From an uncultured Oscillospiraceae bacterium (GTDB taxonomy: Bacteria > Bacillota > Clostridia > Oscillospirales > Ruminococcaceae), in contig CAKSJL010000028.1 of NCBI GenBank assembly GCA_934463345.1, forward strand, positions 1 through 20,146: DNA of 20,146 nucleotides, read 5' to 3'. Of the stretch, positions 1 through 8,109 are shown in pieces (the first letter of the stretch is position 1; every line of letters starts with the position of its first letter). The position numbers were made by a program, and so were the translations under genes. The notes beneath the pieces are model-generated. The model made no database searches. It had not been told where the DNA came from and was given only the letters and a program-made list of their open reading frames with translations.

Positions 1-23
1 CTCTCTCGTTCGACAGCTTTATT

Positions 24-52
24 ATTATATCACCTATCTCCCCTCTTGTCAA
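24..52 (-). promoter_or_regulatory. Consensus sigma-A promoter firing leftwards out of the window
   Basis: On the minus strand a perfect TTGACA (47-52) is followed after exactly 17 bases by a perfect TATAAT (24-29). Transcription would run leftwards to a gene or RNA that begins beyond position 1. No start codon for it lies in the window. Confidence 0.8.
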
Positions 53-202
53 TTACTTTTTTCGCTTTTTTATCTTTTGCACAATACATCCCCCTTGATT
101 TGAACTTTAACTGTAATTTATGTACAATTAACCTCGCCTTTACATTATATTATCACATATATTCCTTTATTTCACTTCGGATTTATTTCCTTTTTAATGT
201 TG

Positions 203-224
203 AAAGGACACCGAAGTGTCCTTT
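203..224 (-). terminator. Hairpin terminator of the CNNM/CBS gene
   Basis: A 9-bp perfect stem (203-211 with 216-224) closes a 4-base loop that reads TTCG on the minus strand with a C-G closing pair, the very stable cUUCGg tetraloop. It begins 2 bases after the stop codon of the upstream minus-strand gene. The following T tract is short (TTT then CAACATT), so termination may be moderate. The rest of 53-202 is AT-rich and I see no gene there. Confidence 0.65.
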
Positions 225-226
225 TC

Positions 227-1531
227 TCAAACGATTTCCTCGTCTTTATTATCTTTCAGCCTCACAGCCTTGATCTTTGATATCCAGTTATCCTCCGTCA
301 GTAAAACTATAAATTCGTACCCTCCATATTTTACAGACGGTGCTTCATCCTCTTCCGGAATACGCCCCAGCAGATCAACTATAAATGCACTCATTGTATC
401 ATAGTTATGTTCGTCCGGAAGTCTTATTCCCAAAGCTTCTTCTGCATCCTCCGGTCTTGTATCGCCCGATATCGTATAAACGTCCTCTGATATCTTTACA
501 ATTTCCGCTTTTTCATCGTCATATTCGTCCTGAATATTTCCGACTATTTCCTCCAGAAGATCCTCCATGCTTACTATTCCGGCAGTACCGCCGTATTCAT
601 CAACAACAACAGCAAGCTGTGATTTCCTTTTGGTCATATCCTCAAATGCATCCGCACATTTGCATGTCTCAGGAACATACATGACCTTTCTCATAAACTG
701 CCTTACAGTAAAATCCTCTGAATGCTCACAGCCAACCAGACAAAGCAGATCCTTGACATTTATTATCCCGATTATGCTGTCAACAGTTTCCTCATATACA
801 GGTATTCTTGAGTATCCCTCATTGATGGCAAGATACACAATATCGCCTATCTTTGATTCGACATCAGCGGCACATATATCCTTTCTGTGCGTCATAACCT
901 CTGATACGACTGAATCGCCGAACTCGAAGATATTATTTATCATTTCACGCTGGCTTTCTTCTATAACTCCCGTTTCGTTTCCGGCGTCAACCATCATCAT
1001 GATTTCCTCTTCGGTCACGACGTCCTTTCCGGAATTTATAGGAACTCTGAAAATAAAGCATAACAATGCCGCAACGCCATAGCTCAGCGCACTGAACGGC
1101 GACATGACTATCATAAGTATTTTTACTGCCCCCACCGTTTTTACAGCAAATGTCTCATAATTTTTGCTTACCAGCTTTTTCGGAAGTATTTCCGTAACGG
1201 ACGTTATTCCGATACAGACGCATGCAACAGCAACCGCACCTGCAAGCACTCCACCTTTGTCAAATTCAGAACAGAATACAAAAATAACCGCAAGGACTGC
1301 TATAAGTATTGTAAAAACCGTTCTTGCCGTTGAAAAAGTTATTATAAGTCTGCTTGGATTTTCAAGCAGTCCTGCCAGCCGGCGATACTTTTTATTCTTT
1401 TCTGCTTCTGTTTTAATCTTTGAATCGTTTACCTCAATATCTGCACATTCACACGCTGCATAAAAGCATTTCACCAACGAAAAAACAATCAGCAGAAAAA
1501 GATAAATATATTGGCTCCCGTCAGAATCCAT
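227..1531 (-). CDS. CNNM/CorC-family membrane protein with CBS pair (HlyC/CorC-type)
   Basis: A membrane protein of the DUF21/CNNM transporter family, usually linked to Mg2+ or Co2+ efflux; the substrate is not proven here. From the chosen start it has 434 residues: an N-terminal DUF21 domain (about 1-175) with hydrophobic segments and the conserved TEILPKK motif, a CBS pair (about 200-320, including GYSRIPVYEE and DEYGGTAGIVSMEDLLEEIVG), and a C-terminal CorC_HlyC domain (about 340-425) that commonly binds a regulatory ligand. I chose the ATG at 1531 because GGAG lies 8 bases upstream and the first membrane segment follows directly. An ATG at 1555 and a GTG at 1585 are in frame but have poorer ribosome binding sites. 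It is a single-gene transcript with its own consensus promoter and a hairpin just after the stop. The name haemolysin, often attached to this family, is not functionally supported. Confidence 0.92.
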   Translation of the reverse strand: MDSDGSQYIYLFLLIVFSLVKCFYAACECADIEVNDSKIKTEAEKNKKYRRLAGLLENPSRLIITFSTARTVFTILIAVLAVIFVFCSEFDKGGVLAGAVAVACVCIGITSVTEILPKKLVSKNYETFAVKTVGAVKILMIVMSPFSALSYGVAALLCFIFRVPINSGKDVVTEEEIMMMVDAGNETGVIEESQREMINNIFEFGDSVVSEVMTHRKDICAADVESKIGDIVYLAINEGYSRIPVYEETVDSIIGIINVKDLLCLVGCEHSEDFTVRQFMRKVMYVPETCKCADAFEDMTKRKSQLAVVVDEYGGTAGIVSMEDLLEEIVGNIQDEYDDEKAEIVKISEDVYTISGDTRPEDAEEALGIRLPDEHNYDTMSAFIVDLLGRIPEEDEAPSVKYGGYEFIVLLTEDNWISKIKAVRLKDNKDEEIV

Positions 1532-1634
1532 CTCACTCTCCGTATCTGCACTCATGCAGAGCCGTTCTTTCCGGCAGAACGACACGCCGAATTAAAGCAA
1601 CACCGCAAAAATATCCGCAGCGTCAGCCGTAATC

Positions 1635-1663
1635 ATTATATAATACATATTACTTTTTGTCAA
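1635..1663 (-). promoter_or_regulatory. Consensus promoter of the CNNM/CBS gene
   Basis: On the minus strand a perfect TTGACA (1658-1663) and a perfect TATAAT (1635-1640) are separated by 17 bases (1641-1657). It faces away from the GntR-operon promoter, and the two -35 boxes are only 13 bases apart, so proteins bound to one could affect the other. Confidence 0.85.
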
Positions 1664-1676
1664 GCACCTGAAACTC

Positions 1677-1705
1677 TTGACTTATGACGTAAAAAAGTGT
1701 ATACT
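1677..1705 (+). promoter_or_regulatory. Promoter of the GntR-ABC operon
   Basis: TTGACT (1677-1682) and TATACT (1700-1705) are separated by exactly 17 bases. The -10 box is embedded in inverted repeats described separately, which fits a repressor-controlled promoter. Confidence 0.8.
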
Positions 1706-1745
1706 AACTGTATTAGTCGATGCGGTACACTATTTCTGTGCCGCA
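1696..1745 (+). promoter_or_regulatory. Candidate GntR (YtrA-like) operator region and 5' leader hairpin
   Basis: Three nested signals are visible. AGTGTA (1696-1701) overlaps the -10 box and is matched by an inverted TACACT (1726-1731), 24 bases apart. Inside lies ACTAA-N5-TTAGT (1703-1717). Overlapping the downstream half, TGCGG/CCGCA plus CAC/GTG (1721-1745) can form a small hairpin in the 5' leader. As I recall it, the B. subtilis YtrA operator is AGTGTA-N13-TACACT, so the half-sites match while the spacing is about one helical turn longer. Binding is an inference. Confidence 0.5.
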
Positions 1746-1779
1746 CTGCAGCGGTGAAACATGCAAAGGAGGCGGCAAT

Positions 1780-2136
1780 ATGTTTGATATTGATCTTCAG
1801 AGCAGAACGCCCATATATGAGCAGCTTTACAAAAAAACCGTTGAACTTATAATAAAGGGAATCCTGAAAGAAAATGACCAGCTTCCCAGCGTACGAAGTC
1901 TTGCAAAGGAGCTTGGCGTAAACCCAAACACAGTTGCAAAGGCTTATCAAGAACTTGAACGAAACGGGATCATTTATTCTGTTTCAGGAAGAGGAAGCTT
2001 TATTGCCAGTGCAAAGGATTCATCAGTCAAGGATTATATTCTGTCGGATTTTGACGAAAAAGCTGCCGAGGCGCTTAAAATCGGAATTTCAAAGGAAGAA
2101 CTCAAACAGAGAATAGAGGGACTTGATTATGATTGA
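1780..2136 (+). CDS. GntR-family transcriptional regulator, YtrA-like
   Basis: A short 118-residue DNA-binding regulator of the YtrA branch of the GntR family: a winged-helix domain (about 8-75, with the typical PIYEQLYKK, LPSVRSLAKELGVNPNTVAKAYQELE-type helix-turn-helix and SGRGSFIA wing) followed by only about 45 residues that can dimerise. It lacks the large effector domain of FadR or UTRA types. The ATG at 1780 is chosen over an in-frame ATG at 1720 because AGGAGG (1767-1772) sits 7 bases upstream and the protein then starts at the family-typical N-terminus. Its end overlaps the ABC ATPase start by 8 bases, so translation is probably coupled. YtrA-type regulators usually repress their own ABC operon and are relieved by cell-envelope stress; that role is inferred here. 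Confidence 0.93.
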   Translation: MFDIDLQSRTPIYEQLYKKTVELIIKGILKENDQLPSVRSLAKELGVNPNTVAKAYQELERNGIIYSVSGRGSFIASAKDSSVKDYILSDFDEKAAEALKIGISKEELKQRIEGLDYD

Positions 2137-3055
2137 ACTGAAAGATACAACAAAGCAGTTTGACGATTTCAGAGTGCTTGACAAAATAAATCTTACAATA
2201 CCTAAAGGAACTGCATTCGGACTTTTAGGCTCAAACGGCGCCGGAAAATCAACAATACTGCGTCTTATAGCCGGTATATACTCTCCTGACGAAGGTGAGG
2301 TCACTGCCGATGGAATGAAGATTTATGATGAACCCAAGGTAAAGGAAAGAATTTTTTTCATAAATGATGAAACGATTCAGTTTATGCCATATACACTGGA
2401 GGAACTGAAAAATTACTACAAATGCTTTTATCCAAATTTCTCTGACGATCTTTTTGAAAAACTGCGAACCACCATCGACCTGCCGCTTAAAAAGAAAATG
2501 AGCACATTTTCAAAGGGCATGAAGCGGCAGGCAATCGTTATAACGGCTCTTTCCTGTCAGACGGACTATCTGCTTCTTGACGAGGCCTTTGACGGACTTG
2601 ACCCTACAATGAGGATTATAGTAAAGAGAATGCTTGTTGACGCAATGATTGACAGGGAGCTTACAGCCGTTATCTCCTCTCACAACTTAAAGGAGATAAA
2701 CGAAGTCTGTGACAGCGCTACTCTGCTTCATCAGGGGAAAATTGTATTTTCAAAGGAACTTGACAGCATAAAGGGCAGCATTCATAAGATACAGGCTGTT
2801 TTCAAAACCGCTGACTCCTCTATGCCGCAGTTCTATTCAAGAGAGGAACTTTCCGGAACAGGCATTGACATTCTGCATTTTGAGAAAAATCAAAGCGTTT
2901 ATCACATGATAGCCAAAGGGGATATTGAGGACATTAAAAACAGGCTCAGGCAGAAAAATCCGCTTGTGCTTGATATTCTGCCTCTTTCGCTTGAAGAAAT
3001 ATTTATTTATGAAATGGAGGCGCTGGGTTATGACTTTAACGCAATTGAAGCCTGA
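2129..3055 (+). CDS. ABC transporter ATP-binding protein, YtrB-like
   Basis: The 308-residue nucleotide-binding subunit of an ABC-2 type transporter. The Walker A motif GSNGAGKST is near residue 36, the signature FSKGMKRQ is around 130, Walker B with the catalytic glutamate is YLLLDEAFDGLD, and the H-loop is SSHN. About 90 residues after the nucleotide-binding core form an accessory C-terminal region. The ATG at 2129 has GAGGG 8 bases upstream; a TTG two codons earlier is possible. It overlaps the regulator by 8 bases and the permease start by 26 bases, so the three genes form one tightly coupled operon. Its partner is the next gene. The substrate cannot be told from sequence; bacitracin-like or cell-wall-stress export is suggested only by the YtrA-type regulator. 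Confidence 0.93.
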   Translation: MIELKDTTKQFDDFRVLDKINLTIPKGTAFGLLGSNGAGKSTILRLIAGIYSPDEGEVTADGMKIYDEPKVKERIFFINDETIQFMPYTLEELKNYYKCFYPNFSDDLFEKLRTTIDLPLKKKMSTFSKGMKRQAIVITALSCQTDYLLLDEAFDGLDPTMRIIVKRMLVDAMIDRELTAVISSHNLKEINEVCDSATLLHQGKIVFSKELDSIKGSIHKIQAVFKTADSSMPQFYSREELSGTGIDILHFEKNQSVYHMIAKGDIEDIKNRLRQKNPLVLDILPLSLEEIFIYEMEALGYDFNAIEA

Positions 3056-5165
3056 CAGCAGCAGATTCTTTACAAATTTTCGTTTAACGGTTAAAAAAAG
3101 CAGAAAAATACTTATATTTGTTTCTGTTCTCCAGCTGCTGGGGTTCCCTCTGCTTTCAACCGTTTTTGTTGCATACTTTGCAGGTGCTCAGAAAAAAAAT
3201 TATATCTCCATATCTGCCTTTATTATGATCGCTTTTTTCTGTATAGCCGCAGCGGTCATGTGCGGAATATTCATAGCCGTAACAAATTTCAGCTATCTCC
3301 ACAAAAAATCACAGGTCGATATGGTATGCTCCCTGCCTATAAAGAAAAAATACAAGTTTTTAAGCGATTTTCTCGCCGGACTTGCCGTTTATATCCTCCC
3401 CTACATAGCAGCCTGCATATTGAGTTGCCTGATTTTTTCCGGAGGCGTACTGTGTATAGATTCAATGAATCTGCGCCTTTATGACAATTCGCTTTTTATT
3501 ATGATAATACAGTTGGAAACTGCCGGTCTGCTTATAATGACGATGCTGTACACCCTTTCTGTATTTGTCCTGTGTTGCTGCGGAACTCTTTTTGAAAGCA
3601 TCATGAACATTTTCATGATAAACGGTCTTATTCCGGGAGGGATCGGAGTTGTTTCCGCAATGCTGTTTGCCGGTCTTTACGGTGTCCCGGTATTTGAAAC
3701 CGTTGTGCCGTTCCTGGGATACACAAGCCCGCTCGGAGCTATGATATATCTGCTGAGAACTATGGAAAACACCCAATTCAACAGCTCAAAGCAATGCCTT
3801 GACGGCGCAGTTTTTGCTAAGTGGTCGCTTATGTTTCTGTTATTCACATTTATATATTTTCTTCTTTCAGCCTTCCTCTACAAAAAAAGAAAAGCTGAGG
3901 ACGTTTCAAAGCCTTATGTATTCAAGCTGCTTTACTATATTCTGATAACCACTATAACAATGGCAATTTCCCTTTTCACAAAATTCGACATATCTACGCT
4001 CATTCCGGTAATAATCTTCTCAATAATAATCTATATGATATTTGAGGTCATCACCAACAGGGGTTTTAAAAAAATTTACAAATCATTTATAAGATATGGC
4101 GTAACAATGCTTGCAATTCTGATCATATGCGTTACCGCTTCTGCTACCCATGGTTTCGGCGTTGAGGGAAAGACCTACTCTCCGAATTCAATAAAAAGCG
4201 TCGAGATCAGCTACTGCGGAATAGACGGTATAATGAATTACTGGACTGAAAATGAAGCCTACTATTCATCATATGTTTCAAGTTCGCTTGATAAAATGCT
4301 GGTATATACGGATAAATCGGTCATCGAAAAAATAAATGATATTCAGAAACAGACTATAGACACATACCGCAGCAACAATTACGACATGTCATCAGGAGTT
4401 CTGCTCACAGTTTATGAAGACTCAGACCTGTATGAGACTGACGACATGACAGATACTCCTCTTTATGATATAACTTTCAGGTACAACCTGAAATCCGGTG
4501 GCTCAACCACCAGAAACTATACGCTCAGCTTTAACCAGTTAAAACAGCTTTTCGATCTCGATGATACCGAACAGGTAGCAAATTATCGTTCAGAACTTTT
4601 GTTAGAGCGTATCAGCAATATAGAATACACGAGCTCAGAAAAAAAGAAAATCACATACATCCTTGATTATTCCAGACTAAAAGCTGATTATGACAATACA
4701 ATTTCCACTACTCTTTCTGTTTCAGAGGCTCATGAGCTTGCCGAGTGCTACAGACAGGATTATCTTGATGCCGACCAGAATCAGCTTCTGACTTCAAGAG
4801 TCACATACTATATTTCAAGCGATATTCCTGTAAGGGAATGCTTCACAAGAACGCTTGATTTCATCAGATCGCATACAACACAGGACGCAGAGCCACAAGC
4901 CACATTAAACGGTATCCTGATTCCTCCGAACGACAGCATCAGTATGTGCAGGAATGACATTACTGCAACATTTTCAAATATTTATATCACCTATGAAAAT
5001 TCATGCACCCTCACAGATGCACAGACCAGAGATATTCTTGAAATATCATCTGCAAATTATTATTCAGAGGATAACTGCTATGTAATGAAGCTTGACGGCG
5101 TTTACTATGCAGTCCTGCCGGAATATCAGGACATTGCCGACAGCATTTATAATTCACAATCATAA
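3030..5165 (+). CDS. ABC-2 type permease with large extracellular C-terminal domain
   Basis: A 711-residue membrane partner of the preceding ATPase. Hydrophobic segments lie at about 27-50, 58-85, 112-142, 153-185, 192-218, 264-284, 297-316, 323-341 and 356-373. They are followed by about 335 mostly hydrophilic residues (377-711) rich in Tyr, Ser, Thr and Asp. Counting nine segments from a cytoplasmic N-terminus, this tail would lie outside the cell. The motif SLPIKKKYKFLSDFLAG after the second segment is typical of GntR-linked clostridial ABC permeases. The ATG at 3030 is chosen because GGAGG (3016-3020) lies 9 bases upstream; a longer frame to 2925 only overlaps the ATPase. I think the tail corresponds to the DUF6449 region seen in such permeases, but that name is from memory. 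Its substrate is unknown. Confidence 0.85.
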   Translation: MTLTQLKPDSSRFFTNFRLTVKKSRKILIFVSVLQLLGFPLLSTVFVAYFAGAQKKNYISISAFIMIAFFCIAAAVMCGIFIAVTNFSYLHKKSQVDMVCSLPIKKKYKFLSDFLAGLAVYILPYIAACILSCLIFSGGVLCIDSMNLRLYDNSLFIMIIQLETAGLLIMTMLYTLSVFVLCCCGTLFESIMNIFMINGLIPGGIGVVSAMLFAGLYGVPVFETVVPFLGYTSPLGAMIYLLRTMENTQFNSSKQCLDGAVFAKWSLMFLLFTFIYFLLSAFLYKKRKAEDVSKPYVFKLLYYILITTITMAISLFTKFDISTLIPVIIFSIIIYMIFEVITNRGFKKIYKSFIRYGVTMLAILIICVTASATHGFGVEGKTYSPNSIKSVEISYCGIDGIMNYWTENEAYYSSYVSSSLDKMLVYTDKSVIEKINDIQKQTIDTYRSNNYDMSSGVLLTVYEDSDLYETDDMTDTPLYDITFRYNLKSGGSTTRNYTLSFNQLKQLFDLDDTEQVANYRSELLLERISNIEYTSSEKKKITYILDYSRLKADYDNTISTTLSVSEAHELAECYRQDYLDADQNQLLTSRVTYYISSDIPVRECFTRTLDFIRSHTTQDAEPQATLNGILIPPNDSISMCRNDITATFSNIYITYENSCTLTDAQTRDILEISSANYYSEDNCYVMKLDGVYYAVLPEYQDIADSIYNSQS

Positions 5166-5211
5166 GGCAGTGCTACAGCAGTAATCATACAGCTTTGCCT
5201 TAAAACTTAAA

Positions 5212-5248
5212 AGGACAGACTCTCATCTGAAAGTCTGTCCTATTTTTT
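5212..5248. terminator. Bidirectional terminator between the ABC operon and psd
   Basis: A perfect 10-bp stem, AGGACAGACT (5212-5221) with AGTCTGTCCT (5232-5241), has a 10-base loop. On the plus strand it is followed by A and six T (5242-5248); on the minus strand TTTTAAGTTTT follows. It can therefore end both convergent transcripts. The psd stop codon (5223-5225) lies inside the loop. Confidence 0.85.
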
Positions 5249-6095
5249 CGCCCATTTTAACTATTGTTTCATATCCGTCAGCCGTATTTTTCAGAATATC
5301 TTCATCCGGAACAACCGTATTCTCTCTGAAAAGCAGAACTATTGTCGAGCCGCCGAATTCAAACATTCCCTTTTCCTGTCCACGTCTGATTTTTCCAATG
5401 CCATGGTGATTGACAATCCGTCCGACCATCATAGCTCCGACTTCGACCTGAACAACGTCACCGAAATTCTCAGTATGAAGCACAGACGCTTCCCTGGTAT
5501 TCTCTCTGTAAATATCAGCTGCTTTCAGCGCAATCGGATTTACGGTATGATAAACACCTTTAATATGATAATTTTTAGACTTACTGCCGCTGTCAATATA
5601 GACGTATCTATGATAATCATCAACCTCAAGTCTGAATATCATACACCATCCGCCGCTGTAACTTTCTGCAAGCTTATTCGACCTCAGCAGAGACCCAACG
5701 CTGTAAAAAGAATTTTTTATGCTGAAAACACTGTTTCCATCTATCGGGTATATGCTCAGCTTTGAATCACATGGACTTACAAGATGTTCCGGATCCATGT
5801 CGACCGGTCTGCATTCCGGTCTGACTTTTCTTGTAAAGAAATCATTGTAAGAGCTGTAGGAAGCCGGTTCATATTCGCTTAAATCTATTCCTGCCTTTTT
5901 TATAAACGGAACAATTATAAACTGTGATACACGACTGTCACAGAACTTTCCTGCCGTTTCTGATACGATTCTGGATGTCAGAGGCTTTAAAAACGCTCTG
6001 CCGGCAGCTGAACCGTAAAGCAGATCAAGAAGAACCTGCTGACTGTCCTTTTTTCTTATAATTTTTCCGTTCCTGTCTTTGTAAGCCTTTATCAT
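5223..6095 (-). CDS. psd: Phosphatidylserine decarboxylase proenzyme
   Basis: Converts phosphatidylserine to phosphatidylethanolamine at the membrane. The 290-residue protein is of the clostridial type. The self-cleavage site is FGGST (GGST at 248-251); cleavage before Ser250 would leave a pyruvoyl group on the small alpha chain of about 40 residues. The charge-relay residues are recognisable: Asp110 in SPCDS, His162 in DDYHRYV and His207 in VLHTENFGD. The ATG overlaps the pssA stop by 4 bases (ATGA), so psd is the second gene of a two-gene phospholipid operon, with its product acting directly on the PssA product. The gene ends inside a terminator hairpin. All key residues are present, so it should be active. 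Confidence 0.97.
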   Translation of the reverse strand: MIKAYKDRNGKIIRKKDSQQVLLDLLYGSAAGRAFLKPLTSRIVSETAGKFCDSRVSQFIIVPFIKKAGIDLSEYEPASYSSYNDFFTRKVRPECRPVDMDPEHLVSPCDSKLSIYPIDGNSVFSIKNSFYSVGSLLRSNKLAESYSGGWCMIFRLEVDDYHRYVYIDSGSKSKNYHIKGVYHTVNPIALKAADIYRENTREASVLHTENFGDVVQVEVGAMMVGRIVNHHGIGKIRRGQEKGMFEFGGSTIVLLFRENTVVPDEDILKNTADGYETIVKMGEKIGQTFR

Positions 6096-6721
6096 TTTGA
6101 ACTCTTCACCTTATAAATCAGCCATATCAGCTCAAGTGTACCCACTCCGATAAATATCAGCATCGTTTTCATCTTCGGCTTTTTCAGCTTAAAGCGTGTT
6201 ATAAACGCAATTCCGATAGCAAGCAGAAGAAACGTATATACGTCCGGGAATATGACTCCTATATCTCTTCTGAAACTGTAGAAAAGAGGGAGTATCAGCG
6301 CAACGCTCGTAACAGGCAGTCCTTCATATTCACGCCTTACCTCGCTCGTTCTTGCCTGCCTTGATTCTTCCATAACGTTGAAATACGCAAGACGTATAAC
6401 AGCGGCAAGAGTAAAGAATATCATAACTGCAATATGATAAAACTGTTTCATGCCGATCGAATAGCCTATTGCCGCCGGAAGAAACCCGAAGCAGATCAGA
6501 TCGCACAGCGAGTCAATCTGTATTCCGAACCGCTTTTCATCATCCGTTCTTTTTCTGGTTCTTGCGACCTTTCCGTCAAACATGTCGCATAAGCCGGAGA
6601 TCATCAGCGCTATCACAGCCATCGTTATGTGTCTGCCACCCATTGCAAGATAAATTCCTGTAAGCGATGATGCAAGACCTATATATGTAAGTATAACCGT
6701 ATAGTTGTAAAAACCAATCAT
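6092..6721 (-). CDS. pssA: CDP-diacylglycerol--serine O-phosphatidyltransferase
   Basis: A CDP-alcohol phosphatidyltransferase that joins serine to CDP-diacylglycerol, feeding psd, which it overlaps by 4 bases. The family motif is intact: DMFDGKVAR, then an 11-residue spacer, then G-x3-D-x3-D (GIQIDSLCD). The spacer is longer than the usual 8 or 9, as I know from clostridial PssA proteins with a DDEK insert. Several hydrophobic segments surround the motif, as expected of an integral membrane enzyme. The ATG at 6721 gives 209 residues and has AGGAG 7 bases upstream; the in-frame ATG codons at 6736 and 6763 either overlap that site or lack one. A promoter at 6775-6803 lies directly upstream. 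Confidence 0.95.
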   Translation of the reverse strand: MIGFYNYTVILTYIGLASSLTGIYLAMGGRHITMAVIALMISGLCDMFDGKVARTRKRTDDEKRFGIQIDSLCDLICFGFLPAAIGYSIGMKQFYHIAVMIFFTLAAVIRLAYFNVMEESRQARTSEVRREYEGLPVTSVALILPLFYSFRRDIGVIFPDVYTFLLLAIGIAFITRFKLKKPKMKTMLIFIGVGTLELIWLIYKVKSSK

Positions 6722-6774
6722 ACTGCTTCTCCTCATGAATTTGTGAGGCGCTGAAAACAGCATCCTCTTTTATA

Positions 6775-6803
6775 ATTATATCAGAATTCACACTCTGATT
6801 CAA
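6775..6803 (-). promoter_or_regulatory. Promoter of the pssA-psd operon
   Basis: On the minus strand TTGAAT (6798-6803) is followed after 17 bases by a perfect TATAAT (6775-6780). The spacer carries an inverted repeat, ATCAGA-N8-TCTGAT (6780-6799), which could be an operator. The promoter lies in the 97-base gap after rlmH. Confidence 0.75.
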
Positions 6804-6818
6804 GCTAATAAAACAAGT

Positions 6819-7295
6819 TTATTTATGATACTTTCCGTTTGAATTTATCTGAAAAGCCCTATAAATCTGCTCGGCAAGCATGACCCTTGCAAGCTGGTGC
6901 GGAAAAGTCATTTCCGACATAGAAAGCCGTATATCCGCTGATTTTTTTACCTCGTCAGAAAGTCCGAACGAACTGCCGATAACAAAGGTAACATGACTTC
7001 CTCCCTCTGCCGCAGCACTGCTTATTCTCTGCGCAAAACCAACGCTTGAAAAGCTTTTTCCTTCAATGCACATAGCAAATACACTTCCCCTGCATTCTTT
7101 AAGAATCGCCTTTCCCTCAGTTTCAAGCGCCTTTGCAATTTCCTTTTCAGACGGTGAATCAGAAAGCCTTGATTCGCTTATCTCGCAAAGCTGAAAGCTG
7201 CAAAAACGTCTGAGTCTTTTTTCATACTCTGCAAATGCCTCACGAAGATAACTCTCTTTCAGTCCCCCGACTGCAACAATTCTCACATTTATCAT
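6819..7295 (-). CDS. rlmH: 23S rRNA pseudouridine-1915 N3-methyltransferase
   Basis: A SPOUT-class methyltransferase that methylates pseudouridine 1915 in helix 69 of 23S rRNA, using S-adenosylmethionine. The 158-residue length is normal for RlmH. The C-terminal knot region reads TFVIGSSFGLSDEVKKSADIRLS, then MTFPHQLARVMLAEQIYRAF and the conserved YHK end. The usual IGGS is IGSS here, a mild change in the cofactor loop. The start overlaps the walJ stop by one base (TGATG), so it depends on coupling; no strong ribosome binding site is visible. The pairing of walJ and rlmH in the same neighbourhood is common in Firmicutes. Confidence 0.96.
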   Translation of the reverse strand: MINVRIVAVGGLKESYLREAFAEYEKRLRRFCSFQLCEISESRLSDSPSEKEIAKALETEGKAILKECRGSVFAMCIEGKSFSSVGFAQRISSAAAEGGSHVTFVIGSSFGLSDEVKKSADIRLSMSEMTFPHQLARVMLAEQIYRAFQINSNGKYHK

Positions 7296-8077
7296 CAGAA
7301 CACCGCCATTTCGCCCTTCGTTTCGACTGGTGCAACGCTCAGTATGTAATCGCTGTTTCTTTTAAAACCGGAAAGCTCGCTTAAAACTGTTTTCTCGGCA
7401 AGCTCCGGAGTGTTGTTTTCCTGGCTTAAATGTCCAAGAATTATTCTTGTTGTCCCGCTCATAATAAGTTTTTTTACCTGTCTGGCACAGCAGCTGTTTG
7501 AAAGGTGTCCGCTGTCCGACATGATCCTGTCCTTAAGATAATACGGATAAGGTCCGCTTTCAAGCATTTCCGGATCATAATTTGCTTCCAGCAGAACAAG
7601 ATCACATCCAAGGATATTACTGTCAACCGTTTCTGTAATGCATCCTAAATCTGTGCATACTGCGCAGCGCCTTCCATCCTCAAAGCAAACGCTGTAACCG
7701 CAGCTTCTGATCGTATCATGCGGAGTATCAAAACATTTCACTTCCATTCCGGCAATCGCCGCAGGAGCGTCAAGCTCATATATTTCCGAACATGGTGATA
7801 TCATATCCCTGCTTACAAGCTCATTGAGTGTTTCACGCTGTCCGAAAACCGGTATGCCAGTTTTAGCTGTAAAGACCTTAAGTCCCTTGACATGGTCGCC
7901 ATGCGAATGAGTTATAAAAATTCCCTTTACGGCTTTTATGTCGATGTCATTTGAATCCAAAGCCATGCACAGTCTTTTGAATGATGCCCCGGCATCTATC
8001 AGTATCCCACCGGAGGAGTCGCCGAGAAACGAAGAATTGCCCTTGCTTGAACTGAATAAAGGATATATCCTTGCCAT
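7295..8077 (-). CDS. walJ: Metallo-beta-lactamase-fold hydrolase, YycJ/WalJ type
   Basis: A 260-residue metallo-beta-lactamase-fold protein. The metal-binding motif is ITHSHGDHVKG, with further candidate ligands in the PHDT, CTDLG and GHLS segments. The stretch LLEANYDPEMLESGPYPYYLKDRIMSD and the GHLSQENNTPELA segment match YycJ/WalJ closely. Members are predicted or shown to be DNA- or RNA-active nucleases; in B. subtilis the gene belongs to the walRK region. No walRK genes are seen here. The ATG at 8077 has AGGAAAGGA upstream. It overlaps rlmH by one base and follows murA after 77 bases. Confidence 0.9.
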   Translation of the reverse strand: MARIYPLFSSSKGNSSFLGDSSGGILIDAGASFKRLCMALDSNDIDIKAVKGIFITHSHGDHVKGLKVFTAKTGIPVFGQRETLNELVSRDMISPCSEIYELDAPAAIAGMEVKCFDTPHDTIRSCGYSVCFEDGRRCAVCTDLGCITETVDSNILGCDLVLLEANYDPEMLESGPYPYYLKDRIMSDSGHLSNSCCARQVKKLIMSGTTRIILGHLSQENNTPELAEKTVLSELSGFKRNSDYILSVAPVETKGEMAVF

Positions 8078-8109
8078 TATCTTTCCTTTCCTGCTGTATA
8101 GACGAATAT

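Noticed and set aside
46..273. 75-codon plus-strand frame at the left edge
   Set aside because: AT-rich chance frame running over the leftward promoter region and through the terminator of the CNNM/CBS gene, with no ribosome binding site.
1660..1950. 96-codon minus-strand frame opposite the GntR gene
   Set aside because: It covers two promoters and the operator region and is antisense to a clear regulator gene.
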